The translations under genes were made by a program, and so were the position numbers. Below are positions 10,996 through 22,992 of a stretch of DNA of 64,000 bases, in pieces. The notes beneath the pieces are model-generated. The model was given only the letters and a program-made list of their open reading frames with translations. It did no database searches and was not told where the DNA came from. Origin of the DNA: Ampelomyces quisqualis (Eukaryota; Ascomycota; Dothideomycetes; Pleosporales; Phaeosphaeriaceae); NCBI GenBank assembly GCA_018398575.1, contig JAGTXZ010000002.1:1428501-1492500 (forward strand). The letters run 5' to 3'. Position 1 is the first letter of the stretch, and each line of letters begins with the position of its first letter.

Positions 10996-12435
10996 TCAAT
11001 CTTGCTTTCTCTTCTTCTTGCTCTTGAAAAAGTCACTGATGCCGTCCTTGAGCTTCTCCCACGGGTTGCGGTTGAGCCGGTTACTGAGTTGACGGTAGTT
11101 GTACATCTCGGCCCAGCAATCGCGACCCCATTCGCAGCCCGCCATGTTGACCAGAAAGTCTCTGTCCTTTTCCGAGTAGTGAATGTTCGGGTCATCGCCC
11201 TGTTCGCCGCATGCACCGGGTGGAAAACTCATAATCTGCCGTTGCTGGATGAAGGCAACGTGCGGGCGGATCCAGGGCTGATTCTGGTACATGTACTCGA
11301 ACGCATCCTGCTCTTTATGCTCCCACTCCATGTGCTTTTGCTCATAGCCGACTGGATCCCACCAGATATCTAGTAATCGATCCGTCCATACGCTCCTGCG
11401 TACCATGAATGAGCCCAGGTTGAAGCCGCCACAATCTTGGGGGATGAGCATGTTGATTGAATCGACTTTGCCATCTCCCACCAAGGAGCGTGTTTCAGGG
11501 TCAAGGTATTCGTCGGTGAGCGGGTGCGAGATGTTGAGAGGGTTGTATGTGTTGATATCGCGGTACGTGATCTGATCAAGGCGCTTGAAGATATGGTTTT
11601 GGAGGGACAGGTTGGGCTCCATGATGAAGGTGTTGGTATCGAGCCACCAGAACCTGATTCGGATTAGCAAACCCCATTGAAGGCGGAGAGTCCAAGGACA
11701 CGTACCACTCAGCGTGGGGATACTTCCGCATGGCGTTGCGGAGAGTGTCGACCTTCTCCCAACTTTCTCTCCACTCGTGCGCGTATCGCTTCTTGGTGCT
11801 CATGTCTACAATGTCCAGGTCATAGCCCCACTTCTTCGTGTACTTCTTCTTGTTCTTCACGCTGTCTCGCTCAATGGCCCATTCTCGAGGACCCTTCCAC
11901 TCCATGACGCCTCCACCCTGATTCGCGGCGAGTATGACGACGAATTTGCTGCCGCCGCCCCCGAACGTTGCCGACCGTCGGTACATGCGATGTAGGGCTG
12001 GCCTCGTCAGTACACGGTGAAGCTGATGTTGCGCGTCGACTTACGTGTCACGTAGAACATGATGATGCTGAAGACTACCAACAGTACCACGCCCACGGAG
12101 CGTCTCAGGCGCCACATGTTCCACGCAATGCGGTTGAGCAATTGCACGGCCTTGTTGTTCTGGAATCGCCCGCGGCCCAGCTTCTCCTTGGCGCCATAGC
12201 TCACGGGCAGGCTCGTGGATATGCGCCGGAAGTGCTTGGTGAAGAAGCCCTGGCTGCGGGGATTGAAGCCGCCGTGGCCCTTGACCTCGGCACTCCGCGC
12301 CTGCGCCGATGCCCAGGTGACATTGTGTGAGGACGAGGCGTTCGCGAATGGGCTGGTGCGGCCCGAGTTGTCGTAGGGGGTGCTCAGGCCGGGGCTCGAC
12401 CATCCACCAGGTCGCGGCGAGGGTGATCGCGGCAT
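10996..12435 (-). CDS. mnn11: GT34 family alpha-1,6-mannosyltransferase subunit, MNN10/MNN11 type
   Basis: Three exons: 12435-12045, 11997-11706 and 11653-10996, with introns of 47 and 52 nt (donors GTAAGT and GTACGT). The product has 446 residues. In yeast, GT34 mannosyltransferases of this group belong to Golgi M-Pol complexes that extend the alpha-1,6-mannan backbone of N-glycans. Visible here are a Ser/Pro-rich cytosolic N-terminus, one signal-anchor helix (VGVVLLVVFSIIMFYVT) and a luminal catalytic domain opening KFVVILAANQGGG. The second intron lies inside the core motif, which on splicing reads AEWFWWLDTNTFIMEP, then CGGFNLGSFMVRRS and an EQDAFEYM segment. The usual DxD metal site appears as D-T-N. 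The start at 12435 (MPRSPSPRPGG) is preferred because fungal relatives begin in this way. An in-frame ATG at 12753 would add 106 low-complexity residues. Confidence 0.87.
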
Positions 12436-14270
12436 TTCTGGGCCTGGTGTGCCGGGTATGGTGGGGAGGGCGTCGCCCAGAGAGCGGCCCGCGATGCCGC
12501 TGGTGGTCCCTAGGCGGGTGCGAGTGTCGGCACAATCGGGGAGGTTCCTGAGATGCAGATTCGGCGGCTGCTTGGCGGCAGAGGAGCGCCGTCGTCGTTG
12601 TCCGGCAGAAGCCTGGAAGGGGGATTGGGACGCCAGCGTGACTAATCGGGTCGGGTGGCTGCGCGGAATGCGAGAACACGCCGTTGCGCGTGGCTTGCTT
12701 GCTTTATCAACCTGCAAAGCGTGGCACTGCTGGTCGCTCTCGGCAGTGCGCAACTGATCGGCGTACCCAAGGCGGAAGGGAGGGCTGCGGGCTGCGGTGA
12801 AACGTCAAGGGCTGCAGTCAGGATGGGCAGTGAAGGGCGCACTCGGCAGGCTGTCTTTCTGGCGACACGCACAACCGGGATGGGGTAGGAAAGGAGGAAG
12901 GGAGAGCGGGAACAGCAAGCAGTAAGAGTGCCGTATCGGTATTTGTTCACCTTGGCGCTTCTAAACCGTCCTGGGGGAGATCGGAAGGAGTCGTGAATTG
13001 CATGGCCTGGGTGCCTGGGTGCCTGGGTGCCTGACTAGCCGCTCCTCGACGAGCGACCCACGGCCCCCGGACACATGCCCCCTCCGTCTTCGCCCTCGTT
13101 ATCCGTGTATCTGCGAGTCTCGGGGCTCTGCACGTCGACATACAGAGAAGGCTAGACGGTGTCTGTCTGGATAGCTGCATCGCTCCTAACCGTCTCAGCA
13201 TCCGGTCGCGCGGACATGGACCATGTCTTATACCGCAACGCGTTCCCTGTGCTGGGCGGCTGCACATATCACACAGGTACACCATCATGGAGTAGTGCTA
13301 CCGAAGACAGCTGGAAAGAGAAACGTCACTGTCAGACTCGTGCTTGACTGCCCTTGACTGTTGACTAGGCTCGACTATCTAGTAGTATCAAGCACGGATC
13401 CTGACACAGAGTAGGCCGCGGCCATGAGGACAGCATCAAGTCGACAACTTGCAAATCTCCATGGCCACGGCTGCCTTACTTCGGGAACTTCAGGCGTCGT
13501 TGTTCCAAGATCATTATCCCGCCATCGGAAAGAGGTCGGCGCATGGAGGCCCAGCCCAAAGCGGTTGGCCGCTAGGCTACGAGCGCTCATGGACGTCCAA
13601 CCGTTGCACTGGCGCTTACATTTTCGACATCACTGGCTCACACCAACTCCGAACCTGCCGCGACCTCCAGCGCAGCCTCGGGAGCGTCTCAGATCTCGCA
13701 TCGTGTTGTACAATTCCAGCCCAGCGAATCACGGGCGGTTACTGCGTGTTAGGTCTGCAAAATGGCGCCGACTACGCAGCAGGTCTCCCTCGAGCAGCCA
13801 ATCACCTTCACTGTCCGCCTAGCGTCAACTCTTCCTGGTTCAAGCAGCCATTCACTCAGCATGTTCGACCAGCGCTTCCGCCCAATGACCAGGTCGCATG
13901 GCAAATTTGACAATGAGGCTATCTGGCTCGTGGTATAGTAGCGTGTTCGTGCAAAGAGCCGCACATCTTCTCTTCCCTTCTCTTCGTTGTCTCCCTTTCA
14001 CTTCGCAGCCCTCTGTTTTGACCCTGCCTAGTTTCCTTCTTTTGTGTCATTGTTCTTGCCATTGTCCTGCACTCCTGTCATAAGTCTCAAGCCTCTACAA
14101 TAGAACAAAGCAGCATCGCAACCGATCCGATCCTCGTTTCAGTTTCGAGTACACCATCAAGGACAAAGCACCTCTCGTGAAATGCTTCCTTGATTCGCCA
14201 TCACCTCCTCACAGTCTTTTCAGCCACCAACACTCCATCGACGGAAACAGCAACATCAAAGAAATACACC
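12436..14270. promoter_or_regulatory. Divergent promoter region, GT34 gene / large membrane protein
   Basis: A 1.8-kb spacer between divergent genes. A short direct repeat of GCCTGGGT units lies at about 13004-13034. A pyrimidine-rich tract (about 13965-14090, many CTTCTC runs), typical of fungal core promoters, precedes the plus-strand gene. In-frame codons upstream of 14271 (from 14190) are more likely leader. No other gene supported. Confidence 0.45.
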
Positions 14271-17200
14271 ATGGACCCCACACGATTCGGCCGCGCCGAC
14301 CGCCAGCCACCCGCCAGCTCGCCAAGGAATAACCACCACGACCCTGAATACCGAGAAGCACATACAGACGATATCTTGGTGCACTTTGATGGTCATTTTG
14401 GAGAACCACAGGGAGACCCCAAGGCCCAAAAGAACCAGCAATGGGGAAGCGGCACCCAATCTGCCGCTCGGCGCGCAGCCAGCAAACGGAGTTTACGATC
14501 GTACTCGGCACGCATGTCGCGGCAGAAGAGCCGGAACCGAAATATGTTTGGCGGACACGCCAAACCCGGCATCACTGTGGACACCAGCTTTGCAAGACAC
14601 AGGGGACGGGAACCACACCAAGTGTTCCCGCAGGAGGACTTGAGCAGTGCTGGACCTCTGAGAAAGCAAAGTTGGTTCAGTTCGGGTAGGGATTCAACGA
14701 GGAATAAGGGCCTTGGGATCACAAAAGGCACTCCACAGCCAGAACACACCCACCGGGCGAAGCCGAGTGTCGACCAGAGTGACATGTTGACCGCCATCTC
14801 CCTGACCCCGGGTAACAAATCATGGCAAGAAATTTCTCCTTGGGATCGGCGTATCCCGATTGGCATCTCTGTTCCGACCGATAGTATTTCTGACTTGAGT
14901 TCGCTCAACGGAGCCCGCCTACGTTCGGGAAGTGACGCAACTCTCGTGACACCAAATATCGTTATCACACCTGCTGAAGCGATGAAATCGGTCTGGTCGC
15001 CTGACACGCCTTTCACTGAGTCCGACTACACTCCAAGCATTTACTCTCGATACGGCTTCAACGCACACTCTACAGACCATGCAGCTCCGCCAGTACCGGC
15101 TCTTCCTGCCGGAGTCACGATTTCATCTGGCATTCAAGTGATTACGCCATCAGATGGCAGTAGTCAAGGCAATTCAAATCATAACAGGAACGACACACTC
15201 GACTCAAATGGAACCGCCTTCGAAGAAGATGACGATGTGAAGCGAAGCCACCGGATCATGTCGACAGGCACTGTCTTTGAAGAGGACGAGACTCCACTAC
15301 GAGAGAGAATTGTCGAAGCCCCCACAGCTATTGACACTTCTATGGAGCCAACTCCACGACGATCGCAAGGGTGGTGGAACGTCATCACAACTCCGTTTGT
15401 CACAACGCCCAACGCATTTGTTTTCCCTCACAATGGGCACAAAAGTGCGACTACTCCTGCTGTGCCGAATGTGTCAGCAACTTTGGATGTGAATCGAGAA
15501 GCCTCGTCAGTTTCGTCCAAAAGCCAAGTTGCTGGCGCACCAGCGCCTACAGCACAACTCATGGCACAGCAAGGCACATCACCAGCACATGCCACAACCA
15601 TCAAGACTGCTGAGGTCTCAGCTACTCAGACTCACCAGACAACTGCAACCTCAGATCGCGCCGGTACTTCGCCTTTGTCTGCAATGTCTGCATCGCCGAT
15701 AGTGGGGACAGTAGCTATTGGAACAGTCCTCATGCCACGTCAAGAAGAAGAGCAACCCCGCACAATCAATATCAACATTGAGCTTCAAGACCGACGTGCC
15801 AACACGGATGCGCAAACCTCTTGCGCAAACGCCAACCTAGTAACGACAAGACAACAGAACAACACGTCTCCGCCAGCACAGCAAGTAAGTAGCGCAAGCT
15901 CGAACCTCAACAGCTCTCTTCGGAGCTTACCAGTCTTCGCACCGCCACCTACACATGCAACAAAGGGCTCACATTTCAGCTATGATCAGCACAGTCGATC
16001 TAGCTCACCGGCATCAACTCGTGAGCTCAAGGGAAAGAAGAACAAAAAGCACAGAAAAGTTTTTGACTTCATGAGCTGCTTGCCTTTCAGCAAACGAAAG
16101 CGCCAGGCCAAAAAGAACGATAAAAAGAAGAAGAAGATAGGTTGGTGTTTCTGGGGCTGCTGCTGCTGTCTCGTCTTTCTGATCCTTTTGGCAATCCTCA
16201 TTCCTTTGACCGTTGTCCTTACACGTAAGCGTAATGATCCTCCCACTGAATCGCCAGGTTCTCCAGGCACGCAACCTGATCAAGCAGCAAACTCCGGGTG
16301 GCTGAACTTACCAAACTATCCTCCTATACCTACCGGTATCTCGACTATTTCACAACCTGAAGCGGTTGGAGAGGAGAGCGGTTGCGTGGCGCCAACAACA
16401 TTGTGGAGCTGCGCGGTACCAAAAGAGCTTCAAGACTCAATGAAGCCGAACAAGCCAGACCAACCAAACTTCAGAGTACAGATCACGTACGAGAATGGCA
16501 CGACCGCAACTTCTTCGACCAAGAGGGCGGCGAACGCAGTTTCAGTTGGAGCCTTTATCCGGTCACATTTGCTGGGAAAGCGAGCTCTCCCTTCGCCATC
16601 GCCAGCGGCCCCGAATGACACCGACATGAGCTTCCTAGGCAGGACGACAGATGGAAATTCAGCTCCATTTGAAGGAGAGGCCACGCCGCTGTACATTACT
16701 TTCCAGGATTCGAGAAAAGCAGCCTCTGGACTTCTCAAGCGTGCTGGTGCAAATGATCCGACCAACATTACCGGCGTTATCCCACCCCCTATGCTTGATT
16801 CTGATGGGACAGCTGCCGCTGCAAACCTGTTACCCTTGCCGTCGGCGCAACCACTCCGCCTGTACAACCGTGGAGCAGACAACGAGCATTATGGCTTTTA
16901 CACATACTTTGATCGCTCCATCTTCCTCAAACAGATCAACGGAACTAACCGTGGCGGAAATCCTGCTGACAGAGATGGAGGAAGCCCCAAAAGCGCGGCC
17001 AGTCTGCGATGCACATTCTCCGAGACACGTTTCTTGGTTCAAATCTGGACGCGTAGCAAAACCAGCAAAGCCCTGCTACAGAGCTCGCCTCAGACAGGTC
17101 CGGATTCGAATAAGCGACCAGGCACCTTTCCCTACCCGGTCACCGTCACGCTGGACCGCCACGGAGGTAATGCAGCAAAGAAGAACCTCTATTGCTACCA

Positions 17201-17375
17201 GATGGAGAGCGACGGCAGCATTCTAGACAGGGAGTCGAAGAAGAGCTTCCAATTCGAGGACCGGGCCTTTGCAGGTAACCTGGTCAACGGAACGCAGGGT
17301 CGCCCCATCGTCACTGGCCCGATTGACGGCGGCACGGGAGGATGCCGCTGCCAATGGCAGAACTGGCTCAACTAA
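14271..17375 (+). CDS. Large single-pass membrane protein with extracellular C-terminal domain
   Basis: Intronless, 1034 residues from the ATG at 14271, chosen over one at 14190 because it sits in a CACCATGG context and starts a typical MDPTRFGR N-terminus. The first 620 residues are disordered, Ser/Thr/Pro-rich and presumably cytosolic. They are followed by a strongly basic stretch (KRKRQAKKNDKKKKK) and one hydrophobic helix at about residues 627-652, starting in a cysteine cluster (CFWGCCCCLVFLILL). About 380 residues follow, with conserved-looking Trp and Cys positions and a final CRCQWQNWLN. The positive-inside rule puts the C-terminal domain outside the cell or in the lumen. Fungal relatives are, as I recall, sometimes labelled 'glycoprotease family', but I see no peptidase motif and do not assign a reaction. 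A surface or sensor role is possible but unproven. Confidence 0.82.
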   Translation: MDPTRFGRADRQPPASSPRNNHHDPEYREAHTDDILVHFDGHFGEPQGDPKAQKNQQWGSGTQSAARRAASKRSLRSYSARMSRQKSRNRNMFGGHAKPGITVDTSFARHRGREPHQVFPQEDLSSAGPLRKQSWFSSGRDSTRNKGLGITKGTPQPEHTHRAKPSVDQSDMLTAISLTPGNKSWQEISPWDRRIPIGISVPTDSISDLSSLNGARLRSGSDATLVTPNIVITPAEAMKSVWSPDTPFTESDYTPSIYSRYGFNAHSTDHAAPPVPALPAGVTISSGIQVITPSDGSSQGNSNHNRNDTLDSNGTAFEEDDDVKRSHRIMSTGTVFEEDETPLRERIVEAPTAIDTSMEPTPRRSQGWWNVITTPFVTTPNAFVFPHNGHKSATTPAVPNVSATLDVNREASSVSSKSQVAGAPAPTAQLMAQQGTSPAHATTIKTAEVSATQTHQTTATSDRAGTSPLSAMSASPIVGTVAIGTVLMPRQEEEQPRTININIELQDRRANTDAQTSCANANLVTTRQQNNTSPPAQQVSSASSNLNSSLRSLPVFAPPPTHATKGSHFSYDQHSRSSSPASTRELKGKKNKKHRKVFDFMSCLPFSKRKRQAKKNDKKKKKIGWCFWGCCCCLVFLILLAILIPLTVVLTRKRNDPPTESPGSPGTQPDQAANSGWLNLPNYPPIPTGISTISQPEAVGEESGCVAPTTLWSCAVPKELQDSMKPNKPDQPNFRVQITYENGTTATSSTKRAANAVSVGAFIRSHLLGKRALPSPSPAAPNDTDMSFLGRTTDGNSAPFEGEATPLYITFQDSRKAASGLLKRAGANDPTNITGVIPPPMLDSDGTAAAANLLPLPSAQPLRLYNRGADNEHYGFYTYFDRSIFLKQINGTNRGGNPADRDGGSPKSAASLRCTFSETRFLVQIWTRSKTSKALLQSSPQTGPDSNKRPGTFPYPVTVTLDRHGGNAAKKNLYCYQMESDGSILDRESKKSFQFEDRAFAGNLVNGTQGRPIVTGPIDGGTGGCRCQWQNWLN

Positions 17376-19175
17376 AGCCACAGGCTCCACATTTTCCATG
17401 GACATTTTCTACTTGTTATTGGTGTTTTTTTGCATCTAGCGGAGGTTTGCAATGTGGCGGCTTTGGGCACTACCGCCTAGGTCGATACGTATCAACGTCG
17501 ACTCATATTTCCCTTCTCTCTTGTCGAGATATCGTGTCGGCGACATGTGAAACACGCGTACTATAATTCACTGGAAGGCGTTATGTACAGAGTCAACATA
17601 GACTAGCTATTAATATCCATCGACATATATTATTATTCTGACTTGGCCTTTACCAAGCGTAGTGAATCAGGGTTGATTGATTGTGGCAAGTTCATACCAC
17701 CTACTAATACACTGCGAGACACGTACACATTCTGCAGGTATCCATAATTATCAAGCATGTGGCATCCATTCTTCTGCAACATGTCGTTTCGATGGCCGAC
17801 TTGTCCGGTGAGCGTCTCGGACCTCGCCTATCGCATAAGTTGTCGAAAGGTGGCTGTGCTAGGCCTCATCCAGTAGGCGTATTGCGAGCGAGACAGCTAC
17901 CTACCTTGTCTATATCCGTACAAAGAAGCCTAGTTCTGCAACCTTTAACTATAAGAAAAGGCGATTGCCCAAACAGGCCTAGCACAACAAATTTTGGTCA
18001 GTTTGTATGCGGTACGGAGCACTTCCGCACTGAATGAGCAACCCTTGATGAAACGCTCCACGGACAGGAGATGCGCGATGTCACTTCGCTCGCATCTCGG
18101 AGACGCAAAGCTGGGTCTGGGTCTGCGCTGCAAAAGCCGTGGTGCCGTGGCGGAGACTCTGCGAGATGGGAAGACGCTAATGTCATATGCCGGCCCGCTC
18201 GAGATCTGCTTCGGGCCACTCCCTCCTGCACGTTCGGCTCTTGTCGCGCTCATTGGCTCTCTCTGACCTCATCTGTCAACGAGCCTAGATACTTTGCTCT
18301 GACAATACGGAGTAATAATTGATGAATTGCAGACGGCTACCGGCCAGGGCCGCGTCGAAGAGCTTGGTCATGCTTGTGCCAGTGCTTGGCCTGGGTCCAG
18401 AGTCGGCATTCGAACATCACCACGACCCAGAATGAAGGAGATCTGGGGGACATGCATCCTTGAATGATAGAGATGGCTTGATGCGGTAACTGAGCCAAAA
18501 ATCTTGAATTTACAGGATACGACGGCGGTAACCCTGTTATGTACTAGAATAGTGTGGGGACTTGCAAATCTTCACACACAAATTGCACGGGACGCGACGG
18601 CCTGTACGCTAGAAGATCCGGTGAGCCCTGCGTTGGCTATATAAATCTCTGAACCAGTTTTATGACATGTGTAGCTCAGACTTCTTTTGGTCGTCGCACT
18701 TTGCTGTGCGCTTGCATCATCGCTCTTGCTCGCTCGGTCACCTTCCGCGCCTTACACTCGCCGGTGCGATCCAGCAACGTTAGTTGCCACGAACTCGAAT
18801 CCACCGCTCAACTCAGGCTCGCCCACGCTGCGACATCTTCTCCGAGAGGGCTTGACCTTCCATCAGAAGCCCCGGCAACCAGAATACGATATCGCTATCA
18901 TCTGTCATTCCAAGGCATCTTGAAATATCTGTTCACTCAACGCCATCCCCGTTGCACGTTTGCTGCATCTGCATCGAACCCGTCATCATCGACGCCGTTC
19001 ACGGTTCCCAGCTTCACCCCTTCACCAACGTCATCGGCGTCCATCCCCCCAAGCGTCGCTCAAGCCCTCATAAACAGCGACTACCGTTCCTGGTAGCCGG
19101 TTGCATCTTGCAGCTAGTAGACCCTGACATCCCCAAGCGCGACACCAACCAATCAGCTGCTTGGTTTTATGAATC
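17376..19175. other. Intergenic region upstream of MFS gene
   Basis: A 1.8-kb region, AT-rich after 17550. It holds one TACGGAGTA nonamer (18306-18314), a TATA-like box at 18638-18646 and a 144-codon open frame (18662-19096) that lies between the TATA box and the MFS start. No independent gene is supported. Confidence 0.4.
18638..18646 (+). promoter_or_regulatory. Putative TATA box of MFS transporter gene
   Basis: TATATAAAT lies about 530 nt upstream of the MFS start. If used, the leader would be long and contain upstream ATGs. No experimental start site is visible, so this is a consensus match only. Confidence 0.35.
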
Positions 19176-21276
19176 ATGGCTGCATCATCAAAAGATGGAG
19201 CTTCCCTACGGGACTATGGCATTGCAGCACCACACGGCCCTAACATGACCGGCGACCATGTTGCTACCCAGGATATCGACATTCGTCATGACATGAGCGA
19301 AAACGAGCAAAGTGTCTTCCACGCTCTCCTTCATCCCGACGACATGTATGATGCCTACGGAACGTACTGGGCCGACATGCCTGTTGGCCAACGGATCAAG
19401 TTTGTTTCTGCAGTCGACTCGAAGGAAGCAAAGGAAGAAGCAAGCTACTTCTGGCAAATGTTCAAGAAGGATCCTTTGGAGCCGATAAGACATTACTTCA
19501 GGACTTGTGTTATTCCTGGTGCTGGTCTTGGTCTCGAGGGCTACGTGCTTTTCTCAATTGGTAACGTTAGACCATTGCTTCAAGCAGCTTTTCCTAGATG
19601 TTGGCATTCGTTCGAAATCTGTAACGAGATCTGGACACAGGCTATTGACTACCTCGAAATCTGCGGTATCATTGTCGGTGAGTTGCGTTGAATGACACGT
19701 GAATCTTCTGAAACTAATATGAATAGGCCAAATCCTTGTCGGTATCCTCGGTGATTGGCTTGGTCGTCGTCATGGTCTGATCCAAGACGCAGTCATTATG
19801 TTTGTCGGTCTTCTCATGCTCACTGCAGCATGGGGCGTAACGCAGGAAGGCTGGGTCATCTGCTACGTATGGGCTCTCTTCTTCTACGGCATTGGTGTCG
19901 GTGGAGAGTACCCTATGACAGCCACTGCCGGCATGGAGAACGCTGTCGGGTCCGGAAAGGTGTCCACCAAGGACGATCGTCTGCACCGTGGTCGTAAAGT
20001 TACCAGCGCTTTCTTGATGCAAGGCTGGGGACAGCTCGCCAACCAGGTTGTTCTGATTGTCTTGCTTCTGATTTTCCACTCCGGCTCCACTCCGCCTTAC
20101 TCCAAGACGGTTGCTCAGTGGACTTACCGGGTTTCGTTCGCAATTCCCGCTGTCGGCACACTATGGCTGGTCTACTTTCGTTACTACAAGATGCGGTCTG
20201 CGTCGAAGCAGCTGACATTGTCGAAGAGGAAGTCCAAGGTCACTGGCTACGATGTCAAGTCTCTGAAACTCACCTTTACCTACTTCGGACCCCGTGTACT
20301 TGCCACTGCTGGCGCATGGTTTGCCAACGATGTTTTCTTCTACGGCAACAAACTGTTCCAGAATGAGTTCATCAAGGTCATCACCCCTGGCAACTCGTCG
20401 GTCATGACTGGGTGGCTGTACAACCTGATCAACGTGGGCGTATCGCTATGCGGATACTACTTGGCGTCTCTCCTCATCGACAACAAGCTCTACGGTCGCA
20501 AATGGATGATGATTATTGGCTTCTTGGCGGACTTCATCCTCTTCATCGTACCTGCTTTCAACTTCGAGTACTACACCAGTCCAGCCCACGTGCACGCTTT
20601 CCAGGCCATGTACTTCCTGTCATCATTCTTCAATCAGTTCGGCCCCAATAGTGTTACTTTTCTTGTCGCAGCTGAAGTGTTCCCCACTCCGGTGCGAGCA
20701 ACTGCTCACGGCTTCTCTGCTGCTGCTGGTAAAGCGGGTGCTTTGCTTGCCTCGATCCTTTACAACTACATCGACACCCAGACTAAGTTTTACTTTGTTC
20801 CATGGTTCGGTCTGATTGGCGCACTCCTTACCCTTCTCTTCCTGCCCGACACCACCGGTCTAGATCTCAAGGAGCAGGAGCGTCGCTGGGCTTTCATTCG
20901 CGCCGGATGCGAGCATGACTACCATGGCATCGCGATCCACTGGAAGCATCTCTCGTGGTGGGAGCGCTTCCGTGGCCAGCACAAGGGGTACGACGCAGCC
21001 AAGGACTTTGAAATGAAGATCCAGGAGATGCGCGCGGAATGGTACGAGCGCCAGAGCTCCAAATTCTCCGAAAAGCATGGCTGGGAGGGAGACGTCGATG
21101 AGGATTTTGGTGTGGACGTGCACAATTACTTCAAGCGCACGACGAGTGGTAATCCGCTCGGTGCGGACCCGACGACGATGCCACAGCCAAAGTCGATTGA
21201 GGATAGCGATGACGCTGGTAGTAACGGCTGCGAAGTAAAAGAGAAGCAGGAGAAGGAGCAGCAACGATTGAACTGA
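19176..21276 (+). CDS. MFS transporter, phosphate:H+ symporter (PHS) type
   Basis: Two exons, 19176-19677 and 19727-21276, with a 49-nt intron (donor GTGAGT, acceptor AATAG). The product is 683 residues. The second exon carries the MFS signature GDWLGRRHG, then several membrane helices, GIGVGGEYPMTAT (the sugar/phosphate porter type glycine motif) and AAEVFPTPVRATAHGFSAAAGKAGAL, which resembles the second-half PxxxR motif of PHO84/GIT1-like carriers. An acidic N-terminus of roughly 100 residues and a charged C-terminal tail face the cytosol. The family imports inorganic phosphate or phosphodiesters such as glycerophosphoinositol across the plasma membrane; the exact substrate cannot be read from sequence. 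I saw no CACGTG (PHO4/NUC-1 type) site in the upstream region, so phosphate regulation is not supported here. Confidence 0.9.
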
Positions 21277-22992
21277 TCTGGCGCTGAGAGGACGACAGAG
21301 TATTTAGCATTAGCATGGCGTTCAGGGACACGGCGAAGAAGCGCGCATGGTAGAGCTGCGACGATCAATTCGACCTATTTCTTCAGACCCCTCTGCCATG
21401 TACGTCTCACAAGCTGCAGAAAATGCCATGGGGCCTGGGGCAAATCAGAAGCAACAAAACCGCCCGTGCACGCTCCTATGACATAACGGTTACGCCCATG
21501 ACAACCGCCCGCCTATCTGCAGCCTCATCTGTTTCGCAAAGCTACACAACAGACCAACCCCTCTGTCGCTTCCCACATGACAAGAGTACTGCACAAGAAC
21601 AGCACCCCACCTACTCGGTGCGCCGTACAAACACCAGCCTTCCTTTTCTCTCGTCTCGCACCAAGAGCGGCAACTCGAAACACAAGCATCCTGCCAGTGG
21701 ACTGGGGGAAACGGCCGTCGCGTTGCGTTGCGGAACAAAGTTTGACGTCATATGATGAGTTCTCTGGGCAGGGATGCAGGGGGGGTTAAATAAAGTCGGC
21801 CAGTGGTTTATTCTGTGCGGTGGGTGGGTTTAAACTTCATGCGCAAATATATTGAAAGCAAATCGATGCATGAAAACAAAAAAAGAATAAAATAGACATG
21901 TCTGTTTTTTGGGTCTAGTGCGGGTGGGGGTGATTGGAGTGTCTACATAGGTCGTGAGTTGCGTGGTATTTGGTAGTCATGATGTGCAGCTCCTTGGGGG
22001 GGGGGAAAGAAGCGCATCGCGATGAAGTGAATCCAGGCCTCGGGCACCGCGTGCGGGGAATGGAGAAGGACGGGTTGCGATGCATTTTTCTTTCTCCCGA
22101 GGGGCAGGCAAGGGGGCGGCGACGAGTGATTTGATGCTTGGCGTTGACGCGTTGTCGAAACAACGGTTTGATTGGGATCGTCTTCTGTCTTTCGTCGCTG
22201 CCGGGCTGCCAGAGGACTGTTGGGGTGCAGCTGTGGATAGTCGGGGGGGTGTGGATCTGTCAATCGTTGCGAGGGGAAACGAGGCCGGGACAAGACATGA
22301 CGGGGAAAATAGAGTGGCGTTGGCGTGGTGCCAGGCACAATGCCACAACCGTTGCACTTGCACCAGCCGAGGGGTGGCGTTGGCCCCTGGGCCCTGGCCC
22401 GTCAGTAGCGGCCGATAGGTGGTGGGTAGCGTGGTTGGGGTGGAGCGGTGTTGCGTGGCACCGTGGGCGAAAAGGGTGCTGTTTGTTGGCTGTTGAGAGA
22501 TACGAGATGGCGGGAATCTTCCCGCCTCTCTCTTTTTCGGCAGCGTCGGTTGGGCCGTCTCGCCATCCACGACGACACGGATGAGTGCTCATCTACGGCC
22601 GCGGTCTGGGTGGGAATGCGGCGCAGATGAAGCGCTGGGCGATTTTCCTCGATTCGCCGCTTCCGTGCCTTGGGCCAAAATGCTTGATCGGGCCTGCCCT
22701 GTTAGCGCCGTCCGTGCGCTGCGCCGAAACACAAGCCCTCCCTGTGGAGGCAGGGCAGGGCAGGCACTTGCGAGATGGCGCAGTGAATGCACGCAACCAC
22801 ACCCAGCCCCGGCCCATCCAAGCAGGTGCCAGCCTCGCGGAGTACAATATAATAGACCTGCCCATTCTTGCATTCCTCTCTCTCTTCTTCCCCATCCAAC
22901 AGCTTCTACTCTCCAACGCTCCCACATTTCCATTCACGACTATCAACACTTGCACTCCACATTACCAACCCCAAACACACACTACCAACAAC
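21277..22992. other. Intergenic region upstream of GPI protein gene
   Basis: A 1.7-kb stretch with homopolymer G runs (near 21997-22005) and a GC-rich block at 22240-22450. No gene supported; several open frames on both strands are low-complexity and overlap one another. Confidence 0.35.
22848..22853 (+). promoter_or_regulatory. Putative TATA element of GPI protein gene
   Basis: A TATAAT element about 145 nt before the start codon is followed by a CT-rich tract (about 22873-22905). This layout is typical of a highly expressed fungal gene; consensus match only. Confidence 0.35.
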
